Shown: piece by piece, positions 17,206 through 25,494 of the stretch | How the letters are laid out: the number at the start of each line of letters is the position of its first letter | Position numbering within the stretch: position 1 is the stretch's first letter | Assembly (NCBI GenBank): GCA_017395065.1 | Contig: JAFPWH010000068.1 | Span: 47,156-111,155 of the forward strand | Length of the DNA: 64,000 nucleotides | From: Clostridia bacterium | GTDB taxonomy: Bacteria; Bacillota; Clostridia; Christensenellales; Aristaeellaceae | Reading direction: 5' to 3' | The notes under the pieces: generated by a model | Seen by the model: the letters and a program-made list of their open reading frames with translations, nothing else | The model's database searches: none | What the model was told of the DNA's origin: nothing | Made by a program: the position numbers and the translations under genes

Positions 17206-18014
17206 TTCTTTTCCCTCCTTCCCGTGACGAACAGGGCCAGGATAAACAGCCCAAGACACAAGCACGCCAGACTTGCGCCCGCGGCGGAAACGTACTGCGC
17301 GTTCATCTTCAGATACTGGTTGTTCATATAGTGCTGCACAAGGTACATTTCTTTGGGCGGATACAGGCCGTACAGAAGGTATACATCCTTATAGAATCTC
17401 AGGTGATACAGAAGCAGCAGCACGAGCGAAAGCGCGCATTCCCGGCGGATCAAGGGCAGGCGCATCCCGAAAGTCAGGCGCGCTTCGCCGCAGCCGTCGA
17501 GCATGGCCGCTTCGAGCACTTCCTTCTCAAGTTTCCTTAGCGCCGCATACAGAACGATCGCGGCAGGGCCCGTGCATTTCCACAGAAACAGCGTAAAAAG
17601 CGCCATGAGCGCCGTGCCCGGCGGCGTCAGTACGTCGATTTTATAAACTTTCTTCCACAGCTCCGCCGCGCATACGGACGGGATCAGCAAGGGGAGAAAG
17701 AGCACGACGAGCGCGAAGGCCGCTGCCGCTTCGTGCCGGATCATCAGAACCGACAGAAGGAGCGAAAGCGCGAAAGCCGGCAGGCAGCACGTGAGCCCCG
17801 TTTTGAGAAGGTTTCTAAGGCCCAGCAGGAAATACTCGTTCGTCCAGATGTAAACGTAATTGTGAAAGCCGGCCTGCCCGCCGTCAAAGGCCGAAGACGC
17901 AAACGAATACCGGAAGGTCCAAAGCAGCGGGACGACGTACAGCGCAAAAAAGCCGGACGCGGGCAAGAGCCACATCGCAAGGAGTTTGATGCGCAGCCGG
18001 GTCTTTCTTTTCAT
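17199..18014 (-). CDS. Carbohydrate ABC transporter permease (MalF-like)
   Basis: 271 residues. N-terminal helix LLAMWLLPASGFFALYVVPL with the MalF-type P-x-W pattern, six predicted helices in all, EAA loop LEAAMLDGCGEARLTF. ATG at 18014 is chosen because GGAGAG precedes it by about 6 bases; an in-frame TTG lies at 18026. One base separates it from the stop of the binding-protein gene, so binding protein and both permeases form one unit. Confidence 0.88.
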   Translation of the reverse strand: MKRKTRLRIKLLAMWLLPASGFFALYVVPLLWTFRYSFASSAFDGGQAGFHNYVYIWTNEYFLLGLRNLLKTGLTCCLPAFALSLLLSVLMIRHEAAAAFALVVLFLPLLIPSVCAAELWKKVYKIDVLTPPGTALMALFTLFLWKCTGPAAIVLYAALRKLEKEVLEAAMLDGCGEARLTFGMRLPLIRRECALSLVLLLLYHLRFYKDVYLLYGLYPPKEMYLVQHYMNNQYLKMNAQYVSAAGASLACLCLGLFILALFVTGRREKKC

Positions 18015-18015
18015 G

Positions 18016-19224
18016 CTACTCTCCAAGCGCCATATCGGCCAATTGTTGACTCACAGCCGCGAAGCGTTCCGGGCTTATTCTGCCCTCGAGCAGCGCGGGG
18101 AAAAGCGTTTTGTACTGCTCCCGGCTGATGTCCAGAAGGTACAATTCCGGCACGCTGTTTTCGAGGACGGCGCTCCACAGCGTGACGTTTTCGTCGGATA
18201 CCGTTTCAATGAAGAGGGGATCCGAAGCCGCCTGTCCCTCCTTCAGCCAGCAGCCGTCGCGCAGGGCGTACTGCCTTTCAAGCGCTTCGGGCGAAAGATA
18301 GCAGCGCATGAAATAAACAGCCTCCTCCATGTGCGGCGTATTGGCGTTGATCGAAAGCACGCCGCCGTAGACGGGGTACTTCGACGCGTCGCTTTCGCAC
18401 GGGGGCAGTATGCACGTATCTTCGCCCAGAACCGAGAGCGGACAACGGCACGTGTACAAAAGCGCGTCCGCGCGCATCTTCGGATTTACGCGGTCAGGCG
18501 ATTGGCAGACAAGGCCGTTTTCGTTCAGTTCCTTCCATCTCGTCAAAAGGTCGATATACGCCTGAGCGTCGTAATCCGCCCGGCCGGCGAAAGCGTCCAC
18601 GTGATTGGCCTGATATGCGTGGAAGAAATACGGTATAAGAAAGCTGTCGTCCTGCAGAACTAAGATGTGCTCCTCCGTTTCCTCGTTCATGCGTTTTACG
18701 CGCAGGGCGAGCTCCCAGAAATCATCCATGCTCCACCGCCCGGACGGAATCTGCCAGCCGATCTTTTCGGCAAGTGTGGTATTCACCCTGAACAGGTGCT
18801 CCTCTATCTCTTCGGGGACCGCGTACCACCTGCCGTCGATCGTGACGAAGCCGAAGATATCAAGACAGTTTTCTTTCAGCGCGGCAAGCTCGGGGAAGCG
18901 GTTCAGATCGACGAGCGCGCCGTTTTTCAGAAGGATCGCGGCGCTCACAGTCATAAAGGAGTCCTGCAGACCGACGATGTCCGCGCCTTCCCCGCCCGCC
19001 ATAATTTCCGTGGCGAGGACGCGCGCGTCGTCGATCCTGCGCTGAAGGATTTTGGTGTCCGGATAGCGCGCATGGAACAGCTCGGCGGCTTTTTCGAAGC
19101 GCGCGCTGTCGCCGACGCTGTTAATGATCGTGAGCGTGCGCCCGGTTTCGGCGTGGGCGGAAGCGGCGGGAAACAGCGATAGCAGAAGCAGAAACACGAG
19201 CACAAGACAGCAACCGGTTTTCAC
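18016..19224 (-). CDS. Extracellular solute-binding protein (ABC importer)
   Basis: 402 residues. Family 1 type sugar-binding protein. GTG at 19224 is the preferred start: GAGGAGG lies 8 bases upstream, while the in-frame ATG at 19248 has no ribosome site. The signal peptide VKTGCCLVLVFLLLLSLFPA ends at SAHA before ETGRTL, which looks like a signal peptidase I site; two Cys lie early in the leader, not in a lipobox. It precedes two permease genes. The ligand is unknown. It follows the sigma/partner pair by about 45 bases, so the sigma factor may control it. Confidence 0.85.
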   Translation of the reverse strand: MKTGCCLVLVFLLLLSLFPAASAHAETGRTLTIINSVGDSARFEKAAELFHARYPDTKILQRRIDDARVLATEIMAGGEGADIVGLQDSFMTVSAAILLKNGALVDLNRFPELAALKENCLDIFGFVTIDGRWYAVPEEIEEHLFRVNTTLAEKIGWQIPSGRWSMDDFWELALRVKRMNEETEEHILVLQDDSFLIPYFFHAYQANHVDAFAGRADYDAQAYIDLLTRWKELNENGLVCQSPDRVNPKMRADALLYTCRCPLSVLGEDTCILPPCESDASKYPVYGGVLSINANTPHMEEAVYFMRCYLSPEALERQYALRDGCWLKEGQAASDPLFIETVSDENVTLWSAVLENSVPELYLLDISREQYKTLFPALLEGRISPERFAAVSQQLADMALGE

Positions 19225-19269
19225 GATCCGAACCTCCTCATAGAACACGAAAGTATTGTTTCCCGCCCG

Positions 19270-20139
19270 TCACTTCCGCAGCGGACAGGTGAAGTCTGCG
19301 CGGCTTTGCGGCGCGGCATTCTTTCCCGCCGTTTTCTCCGCGCGGCGGCTGACCAGATGCAGATGGCTGTCCGGCGCATCCGCCTGCGCGCCGCAGTTCA
19401 TGCAGACGAGGCAGGTCTTTGCGTATACGACGGTCACCTCGCAGAGGCCCGACGGGTCGGATTGATCCGGGTATCTGAAATACGCCGAAGCGTCTTCCCC
19501 GCAGATCTCCCGCCACCGCGTGAGCGCGGCGCAATTTTCGCAGTACGCCTCCCTGTAAACCGGATACCTGAAGCCTTTTGCGTCTTCCGCCTGCGAAAGC
19601 GCCGCTTTTACGATTTCGTCGTCAGCGGACCTTTCCGCTTGTCCGTACGGGCAGATCAAGTATTCCGCGCCGTTCCGAAGGACCGCGTGTTCATGGCGTT
19701 TATCGAGCACATAGCGATTTGCGCAGTTTATGCACACGATGCAGCTGTGCGCGTACAGAACGTTTTCGTCCGTCTCCGGATGCACGTCTTCCGCATCGCC
19801 CCTGCAGTCCTCGACCCACTGCGTGACCCGCTTGCAGACGGGGCAGTACATGGATGTTTTGATAAGAAGCGCGCTGTCACCGCCTGCGGCCATAAGCGCA
19901 GACGTATGATCGTCGGGCGGTTCCCTGCCGGAAAGAAAGATAAGCGGCAGCAAAAGCAGCACGCAGGCCGCACCGAGCGCAAAAGCTTTCCGAAGCGCGC
20001 TTTTTCGGCGCAAGCGGCGCAAACGCTTCTCTTCAGCCAGCGCCATCACTCTTTCCGCGAGCGAGCTGTCACCCTTCAGGCTTCGCAGCTCCGCGTTTAT
20101 CCGCCTCCGGAAGCGGGCTGTGTCCGCGCGTTCATTCAT
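19270..20139 (-). CDS. Membrane-anchored Cys/His-rich protein, putative sigma-factor partner
   Basis: 289 residues, family not recognised. The N-terminus (about 1-45) is a basic cytoplasmic segment, then one helix (ALGAACVLLLLPLIFLSG), then an outside domain made of two related halves: YCPVCKRVTQW ... CIVCINCANRY ... HEHAV and YCENCAALTRW ... CLVCMNCGAQ ... HLHLV. Each half has two CxxC-like pairs and a terminal HxH, a likely metal or redox site. Its start lies inside the end of the ECF sigma gene (8-base overlap), with AAGGGG upstream, the usual arrangement for an anti-sigma factor. The N-terminus has no clear zinc anti-sigma motif, so the role is inference. Confidence 0.65.
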   Translation of the reverse strand: MNERADTARFRRRINAELRSLKGDSSLAERVMALAEEKRLRRLRRKSALRKAFALGAACVLLLLPLIFLSGREPPDDHTSALMAAGGDSALLIKTSMYCPVCKRVTQWVEDCRGDAEDVHPETDENVLYAHSCIVCINCANRYVLDKRHEHAVLRNGAEYLICPYGQAERSADDEIVKAALSQAEDAKGFRYPVYREAYCENCAALTRWREICGEDASAYFRYPDQSDPSGLCEVTVVYAKTCLVCMNCGAQADAPDSHLHLVSRRAEKTAGKNAAPQSRADFTCPLRK

Positions 20140-20644
20140 CTTCTTTATCCCCTTCCCACGCCCGGCGCAGTTTTGTCCGTGCCCGTTCGAGACGCGACGA
20201 GACGGACGACTGGCTGATCTTCAGTGCGCGCGCGATCTCCACGACGTTCAGGCCTTGATAATAGTAAAGCAATATGACCTCGCGCTGCCGGTAGGGCAGG
20301 CGCTCGACCTCGATGTGCAAAAGCACCTGTTCCGAAGGGAACTGCTGAATGGGCGCGTTTTCGTCGTCGTCCGCCCGGCCCGTTATATGCCTTGCCCATT
20401 TCGAGCGCCGCATCTGGCGGCAGGTGTTTACCGCGATGGACGTCAGCCAGGCCTTGGCCTTTCCGCGATCGATCAGGGAATCGCAGGACAGGTAGGCCTT
20501 CAGAAACGTTTCCTGCGCGGCGTCCTCCGCGAGCTTTGTGTCGCGCAGAAGCATACGGCACAAACGCAGTATGTCCGTCTGATAGCGTGCAACCCATTCG
20601 CAAAGCAGTTCTTTGCGGCGGCCTTCGAAGTTACGTTCGCGCAA
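20132..20644 (-). CDS. ECF-type RNA polymerase sigma factor
   Basis: 170 residues from a TTG start at 20644, which lies about 11 bases after AAGGAG; another in-frame TTG at 20707 lacks a ribosome site. Region 2 is DILRLCRMLLRDTKLAEDAAQ with QETFLKAYL after it; region 4 has LPYRQREVILLYYY and the helix-turn-helix VVEIARALKISQSSVSSRL. This directs RNA polymerase to a small set of promoters. The overlapping downstream gene encodes a membrane-anchored Cys-rich protein, and an ABC sugar importer follows. A signal-responsive switch is likely; the signal is not known. Confidence 0.9.
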   Translation of the reverse strand: MRERNFEGRRKELLCEWVARYQTDILRLCRMLLRDTKLAEDAAQETFLKAYLSCDSLIDRGKAKAWLTSIAVNTCRQMRRSKWARHITGRADDDENAPIQQFPSEQVLLHIEVERLPYRQREVILLYYYQGLNVVEIARALKISQSSVSSRLERARTKLRRAWEGDKEDE

Positions 20645-20725
20645 GCAGCGTTCATCTCCTTCACCCGATAAGATGCAATCCGCGCGGGAAAATATCGCGC
20701 GGGTCAAAAATATTTATAAAGCAGA

Positions 20726-20760
20726 CTCCCGGCCGTCGGTTTGCCGCCGACGTCCGGGAG
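20726..20760 (-). terminator. Terminator after uridylyltransferase gene
   Basis: CTCCCGG/CCGGGAG and inner CGTCGG/CCGACG form a 13-bp stem with one mismatch. On the minus strand it is followed by a short T-rich stretch (TCTGCTTTATAAATATTTTT). It separates the kinase/uridylyltransferase operon from the sigma gene. Confidence 0.7.
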
Positions 20761-20857
20761 CCGTTTGTACTGCCGAGGTGAGATTCGTAAGAGCTGATCT
20801 TTTTCGTGACAGACGTTTATCCGCTTTGTCTGCCGGTTTCAACAGGCCCGGCGCCGT

Positions 20858-21613
20858 TCACCGGGCGGCGGCAGCCATCCTGCTTTCGAGCACCCTGCGG
20901 CAGATTTCGACGTCCTCCGGCGTATTGACGCCCCGCAGGTCGTCGCCGTCGTCGTCGAAATAGGTCTCCACGGGCAGGCCGTCTTTCGCCATGAGTTCGG
21001 GCACCTCGGTCAGGTAGTACTCCCCCTGGGCGTTGTTCGTGTCCAGCCTCGGAAGCGTTTGAAACAGCTTTTTGCTGTCGAAGGCCAAAACGCCGCTGAA
21101 CAGCTCTTTGATGCGCGCCTGTTCGGGCGTACAGTCCTTGGCCTCGACGATGCGGCTGAAGCGGCCGTTTTCGTCGCGCACGATGCGCGCCCAGTACGTA
21201 AGCGCCGGGTTTTCCGCCGTGAGCAGCGTGCAGGCGGCCTTTTTCGCGGCGTGGTATTCGCACATTTTTTTCATCACGGAGCCGCGAAACAGCGGCATGT
21301 CTCCGAAGGTCACGAGCACGGTGCCGTCGAAATCGCGAAACAGCGGCTCGCATGCCATGACGGCGTGCCCCGTGCCGAGCTGCCTGTCCTGCACCGCGTA
21401 GCGGCAGCGCTTTCCGAAATAGTCCATGACCTTTTCCCTGAGATAGCCGACGACCACGACGGTGTCTTCGGGCGCGATGAAGCCAAGCTCGTCCAGCACG
21501 TGCTCAAGCAGCGGCTTTCCGCACAGATCGTACAAAACCTTGGGCAGGTCGTTTGCGGCCTTCAGGCGCGTACCCTTGCCCGCGGCGGGGATTATTGCTC
21601 TGAGATTTTCCAT
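20858..21613 (-). CDS. GlmU-like uridylyltransferase without acetyltransferase domain
   Basis: 251 residues. Nucleotidyltransferase that should join UTP and a hexosamine-1-phosphate to make UDP-GlcNAc or UDP-GalNAc. Seen: AAGKGTRL with PKVLYDL, QLGTGHAV, TFGDMPLF (metal Asp), VEAKDCTPEQ, NAQGEYYLTE and GVNTPED, all typical of the GlmU N-terminal domain. The C-terminal left-handed beta-helix acetyltransferase domain is absent. ATG at 21613 overlaps the end of the membrane kinase gene by 22 bases. Together they would activate free GlcNAc/GalNAc to UDP-sugar; specificity is inferred. Confidence 0.88.
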   Translation of the reverse strand: MENLRAIIPAAGKGTRLKAANDLPKVLYDLCGKPLLEHVLDELGFIAPEDTVVVVGYLREKVMDYFGKRCRYAVQDRQLGTGHAVMACEPLFRDFDGTVLVTFGDMPLFRGSVMKKMCEYHAAKKAACTLLTAENPALTYWARIVRDENGRFSRIVEAKDCTPEQARIKELFSGVLAFDSKKLFQTLPRLDTNNAQGEYYLTEVPELMAKDGLPVETYFDDDGDDLRGVNTPEDVEICRRVLESRMAAAAR

Positions 21614-23271
21614 TTTTCGATGATGCTCCCTTCGTCCGTTATGCCTTCCAGTCCGAGTTCGTCGTAAAGCTTTTTGAGTATTCCCACGATGCGGGGCAGC
21701 TTTCGTTCCATGTCGCCAAGGAGCGTAAGCTGCGTGCGCGCGCGGTCCAGGTTCTGCCCGGGGTAGAAGATGTTGTAATACGTGTCGCCGTCGATGTGGT
21801 CCGTCAAAAAGCGGATGCCGTCCTCCGACGTGATGACCAGCGCCGCCAGCGGCAAAAGCGCAAGCTCTTCCTTCGTCAGAATGCTTCCGCACTCCTCGAG
21901 GTAGCCCCGCGCGTACTTTTCATACAGATTCAGGTCGCAGGAGACCTTGCTCAGATCCTTTTCGTCGTCGGTCGCGGTATTGGTGCCGATGCGCATGCTG
22001 TCGCCGAAATCGTACAGCGGCGAGGAGGGCATCACCGTGTCCAGGTCTATGATCGCCACGGGCAGGTGGCTATCCGTGTCGAAGAGGATGTTGTTGAGGT
22101 TGCAGTCGTTGTGGCAGATGCGGGTTGGCAGCACGCCCTTTTCCAGCGCGTCGGTGATCACGCCGTAGCAGCCTGCGCGGGCGCGCACGAAGGCGATCTC
22201 CTTTGCGACGTCCGCCGCGCGGCCCTTGGGGTCTTTTTGTATGACCTTTTCCAGCTGCTCGTAGCGGCTTCGCGTGTTGTGGAAATTCGGGATGACGGTT
22301 TTTATGTCCTCCGCCTTCACGTCGGCCATTTCCCTTAAGAACCTGCCGAAGGCCCTGCCGGCGTAATAGAACGTATCCGGGCTGTCGGGAATGTCCAGCG
22401 AATAGACGTTGTCGATGAAGGTCAGCATGCGCCAGCAGCCGCTGTCGTCCCTTAAATATGCGCGGCCGTCCTTCGTGGGGCGCAGCATCTGCACCGCGCC
22501 CTTGCGGGTCGTGGCGGGCAGTGTGAGCTTTCCGTGCAGGTGGTCGGTGGTGAATTTGAAGTTCTCCATCAGCGCGTCCACGTCCGGAAAGACGTTGGTG
22601 TTGATGCGCTGCAATACGTATTTGTGCACGTGTCCCGCATCGGACAGGGTCTCTATGAGGTAGGTCCTGTTGATGTAGCCCTTGGTCAGCTGCGTGATGC
22701 TCGTTACGTCGCCGCGGATGGCGAAGCGCTCGACCACGTTCTGAAGCTCGTTGATCGGCGATACGTCGCGCTTGACCGGCGCAAGCACCAGGTGCAAAAG
22801 CGCGCTCTCGTCGCGGGATTCGATGTCCACCAGCGTAAACAGCCGCAGCGCGTTTCTGAGCAGCCCGTGCTTTTGCTGCCTGGCGAGGCGGTAAAGATAG
22901 TAATACGCGATCCTCGCAGCAAGGCTCAAAAGCATGAAGACCGAAGCAAAGATCACGCAGCCGGAAAGCGGGGCCCTGCACAGAGCGCGGCTCAGCGGCA
23001 CGTAGACCGCCGCGGCCAGCACGTCCGCGCAGATCACCCGCGCAAAGGCGTGCACGGAGCCTTTGCGGAGCACCTGCTTGTACACGCGCAAAAGTATGCG
23101 AAAGCCCGCAAAGCAGGCAAACGCGATCAGCAGGTTGAGGGCCGGATACCTCGCCGCGCCGGCCGGGCGCGCAAGAAACGCGACGAGCCATACGCACAGA
23201 AGCGCAAGACTGTCGTAAAACAGCAAAAGAAAGCGAAAGTGCTGTCTCTCCCCCGCATGTTGCTTATCCAT
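21592..23271 (-). CDS. Membrane-domain/NahK-like hexosamine 1-kinase fusion
   Basis: 559 residues. Residues about 12-125 form four predicted membrane helices (LLLFYDSLALLCVWLVAFLA first) resembling the N-terminal anchor of FlaA1/CapD-type polysaccharide enzymes. From about 185 a phosphotransferase domain follows, with ITQLTKGYINRTYLIE, the Brenner motif HNDCNLNN (residues 387-394) and AIIDLDTVMP. These match N-acetylhexosamine 1-kinase (NahK), normally about 360 soluble residues. It overlaps the uridylyltransferase gene. The fusion is one open frame starting at ATG after GGGGTGA. A membrane-bound salvage kinase for GlcNAc or GalNAc is the best reading; substrate unproven. Confidence 0.85.
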   Translation of the reverse strand: MDKQHAGERQHFRFLLLFYDSLALLCVWLVAFLARPAGAARYPALNLLIAFACFAGFRILLRVYKQVLRKGSVHAFARVICADVLAAAVYVPLSRALCRAPLSGCVIFASVFMLLSLAARIAYYYLYRLARQQKHGLLRNALRLFTLVDIESRDESALLHLVLAPVKRDVSPINELQNVVERFAIRGDVTSITQLTKGYINRTYLIETLSDAGHVHKYVLQRINTNVFPDVDALMENFKFTTDHLHGKLTLPATTRKGAVQMLRPTKDGRAYLRDDSGCWRMLTFIDNVYSLDIPDSPDTFYYAGRAFGRFLREMADVKAEDIKTVIPNFHNTRSRYEQLEKVIQKDPKGRAADVAKEIAFVRARAGCYGVITDALEKGVLPTRICHNDCNLNNILFDTDSHLPVAIIDLDTVMPSSPLYDFGDSMRIGTNTATDDEKDLSKVSCDLNLYEKYARGYLEECGSILTKEELALLPLAALVITSEDGIRFLTDHIDGDTYYNIFYPGQNLDRARTQLTLLGDMERKLPRIVGILKKLYDELGLEGITDEGSIIEKWKISEQ

Positions 23272-23297
23272 ATTTCACCCCAAAGGCACATACTCGG

Positions 23298-23315
23298 GCG
23301 CGCCGCGCGGCGCGC
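23298..23315. repeat. 18-base GC palindrome in leader of kinase gene
   Basis: A perfect palindrome (GCGCGCCGC plus its reverse complement) lies between the minus-strand promoter and the kinase start. In RNA it would fold into a tight hairpin about 27 bases before the ATG. Confidence 0.6.
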
Positions 23316-23333
23316 AGACTTTTTCTATTATAA

Positions 23334-23362
23334 ATAATATTCATCGGCGCGGCCGATGTCAA
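23334..23362 (-). promoter_or_regulatory. Promoter and operator-like palindrome of kinase operon
   Basis: On the minus strand TTGACA, 17 bases, TATTAT. The spacer and the edge of the -35 box contain CATCGGC-GCG-GCCGATG (23342-23358), a perfect 7-base inverted repeat in the place where a repressor would block RNA polymerase. Confidence 0.75.
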
Positions 23363-23405
23363 CACAATAATTCAAAAAAAGCTCAAAAAGCCCGCCGGCC
23401 GCCTC

Positions 23406-23434
23406 TTGACACGGGCCTGAACAGGGTTTATATT
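23406..23434 (+). promoter_or_regulatory. Promoter of hydrolase/serine-hydrolase pair
   Basis: TTGACA, 17 bases, TATATT, 62 bases before the ATG at 23497. It fires away from the kinase promoter, so this region is divergent. Confidence 0.85.
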
Positions 23435-23496
23435 GAATGTGAAAAATGCGTTCATCCGCTCAGGCGGCAAACCGGCGCTTTAAAGGAGGATGCTTT

Positions 23497-24519
23497 ATGG
23501 CTTTTACATTGTTCGATCCCCGGCAGGAGATGCTGCGCCGCATGCGTGAGGGTACTTTCACGGGACGCATCCGCCCCGGCGAAGACGTGCTCTCCTGGCA
23601 GGCGCGCGCGCGAAAGCGCCTTGAAACGCTGCTCGGCCTGCCCTTTGAAGAGACCGAAGCGAAGGCCGAGATCGAGTTTACGCGGGAAAAGGACGGCTAT
23701 ACGGAGACGCGCTTTTTGCTTTATTCCGAAAAGGAAGTGCGCGTGCCGTGCCATCTGCTTGTGCCTCATACGCAAAAAGAGAAGCTTCCCCTGATGATCT
23801 GCCTGCAGGGGCATTCCACCGGCATGCACATATCGCTGGGAGAAGCGATCTTCGACGGAGATCAGGAGGACATCGACGGCGACCGCGACTTTGCAAGGCA
23901 GGCCGCGCGGCGCGGCTACGCGGCGCTGACCGTGGAACAAAGGGGTTTCGGCGAGTGCGGCGGCACCGAAAAGGGGCCCGACTGCTTCCAGCCCGCCGTG
24001 CAGGCGCTTTTGCTCGGACGCACGCTGATCGGCGAAAGGTGCTGGGACATAAGGTGCGCGCTGAAGGCGGCGCTTGGGCTGTTCCCGGTCCTCGACGAAA
24101 AGAACGTCGCGGTCATGGGCAATTCCGGCGGCGGCACGACCTCGTTCTACGCCTCGGCGCTCTACCCGTTCATCAGCGCGGCGATGCCGTCCTGCGCGTT
24201 TTCGGGGTATCTGCCTTCCATCGGCGCACAGAAGCACTGCATCTGCAATTACATTCCCGGCATCTACAACGAGTTCGACATGGCCGAGCTCGCAGGCCTG
24301 ATCGCGCCCCGCCCGCTGGTGATCGTCAGCGGTCAGCACGACGGCATTTTCCCGATCGAATCGGCAAAGGAACAGTTTGCGATCGTGCGCGACAAGTATT
24401 ACGCGCCCCTCGGCGCGGAAAACAATATACGCCACATCGTGGGCTCGCAGGGCCACCGCTTCTACGCGGCGGAAAGCTGGCCGGTGTTCGAGGCCCTCGC
24501 GGGCTGGAAAAAGGAGTAA
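23497..24519 (+). CDS. Alpha/beta hydrolase (acetyl-xylan-esterase-like)
   Basis: 340 residues. ATG at 23497 follows AAAGGAGG by 6 bases. Nucleophile elbow GNSGGGTT near residue 210, acid/His region in SGQHDGIFPIES, and a final His in GSQGHRFYA. LQGHSTGMH and EQRGFGECGG fit the acetyl-esterase group that removes acetyl groups from carbohydrates. No signal peptide. Four bases separate it from the next serine hydrolase gene, so both act in one operon, perhaps on one imported ester-bearing compound. Confidence 0.8.
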   Translation: MAFTLFDPRQEMLRRMREGTFTGRIRPGEDVLSWQARARKRLETLLGLPFEETEAKAEIEFTREKDGYTETRFLLYSEKEVRVPCHLLVPHTQKEKLPLMICLQGHSTGMHISLGEAIFDGDQEDIDGDRDFARQAARRGYAALTVEQRGFGECGGTEKGPDCFQPAVQALLLGRTLIGERCWDIRCALKAALGLFPVLDEKNVAVMGNSGGGTTSFYASALYPFISAAMPSCAFSGYLPSIGAQKHCICNYIPGIYNEFDMAELAGLIAPRPLVIVSGQHDGIFPIESAKEQFAIVRDKYYAPLGAENNIRHIVGSQGHRFYAAESWPVFEALAGWKKE

Positions 24520-24523
24520 AAAA

Positions 24524-25399
24524 ATGGCCGAAACAAGTCCTTTTCTCGAAAGCTGCGCTTCGTTCATAAAGGCGCGCGGTCTGAATATCCTGCGCGTTTC
24601 GCAGTCGTTTCGCGGCGGGGAGATTCAAACGCTCGAATGCCTGCCGATAAGCCGCTGTCAGGACGTGTATTCCGTCGCCAAGACCTTCACGATGACGGCG
24701 ATCGGCCTGCTGTACGACAGGGGTCTTATCCGTCCGGACGAAAAAATCTGCGACATCCTGTGCGAAGAGCTTCCCGAAAGCGGCATGGACGAACGCTGGC
24801 GGCTCTCGACGGTCGACATGGCGCTCAGGCACAGGCTGGGGCTGCCGGCGGGTTTTCTGGACATCGACGTCGACGACGCGTCGGATTTCACCGACGATTT
24901 TCTCAGCTATCTTTTGACGTATCCCCTCGCCTATCCGCCGGACAGCGAAGCGCGCTATTCGGACGGCGCGTATTACGTGCTTGCGCGCGTCGCAGAAAAG
25001 AAGGCGAAGATGCCGCCGGAGGATTTCCTTTGGCGGAATCTGCTTTCGAAGCTGCGTTTCGGCGAGCTGGCGTGGAGCCATTGCCCCCGCGGACACGCAA
25101 TCGGCGCGACCGGGCTGTACGTGCATTCGGCGGACATGGTGAAGCTGGGCATGGTCTATCTAAACGGCGGGCTGTACCGGGGAGAGCGCGTGCTTTCCCG
25201 CGAATGGGTCGATCTGGCCGTAAAGAACGAATACGCGCTCAATCGCATGGGTTCAAGCGGCGCATACGGAAAAGGCGGCATGTACGGGCAGGAGCTCCTC
25301 GTGCTGCCCGGGCAGCAAAGGGTCGTGGCGGTGCAGGCCTTCTGCGATGGATTGGACGAGCTGAACGGCTTCATCCTCGGTTACGGGGAAAAGCCCTGA
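24524..25399 (+). CDS. Beta-lactamase-fold serine hydrolase
   Basis: 291 residues, short for the class C family. SxxK motif in YSVAKTFTM (near residue 48) and YSD in ARYSDGAYY as the second motif. ATG at 24524 lies 7 bases after AAGGAG, and that RBS overlaps the end of the preceding gene. No signal peptide. Likely an esterase; substrate unknown. Second gene of the pair starting at 23497. Confidence 0.8.
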   Translation: MAETSPFLESCASFIKARGLNILRVSQSFRGGEIQTLECLPISRCQDVYSVAKTFTMTAIGLLYDRGLIRPDEKICDILCEELPESGMDERWRLSTVDMALRHRLGLPAGFLDIDVDDASDFTDDFLSYLLTYPLAYPPDSEARYSDGAYYVLARVAEKKAKMPPEDFLWRNLLSKLRFGELAWSHCPRGHAIGATGLYVHSADMVKLGMVYLNGGLYRGERVLSREWVDLAVKNEYALNRMGSSGAYGKGGMYGQELLVLPGQQRVVAVQAFCDGLDELNGFILGYGEKP

Positions 25400-25402
25400 A
25401 TT

Positions 25403-25420
25403 CCGGGCAGTTTTGCCCGG
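25403..25420 (+). terminator. Weak hairpin after serine hydrolase gene
   Basis: CCGGGCA pairs with TGCCCGG around a 4-base loop. No T-run follows, so termination may be partial. A promoter starts right after it. Confidence 0.4.
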
Positions 25421-25422
25421 GC

Positions 25423-25453
25423 TTGACTTAGGCCGGACTTTAACGTTTATAAT
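25423..25453 (+). promoter_or_regulatory. Promoter of VOC/nitroreductase pair
   Basis: TTGACT, 19 bases, TATAAT, 42 bases before the VOC gene. The spacer is longer than usual; an activator of the MerR kind or simply a weak promoter would fit. Confidence 0.6.
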
Positions 25454-25494
25454 GCTTTCGTCATTCAAAATACGAACTTCGGGAGGAAACGGTT

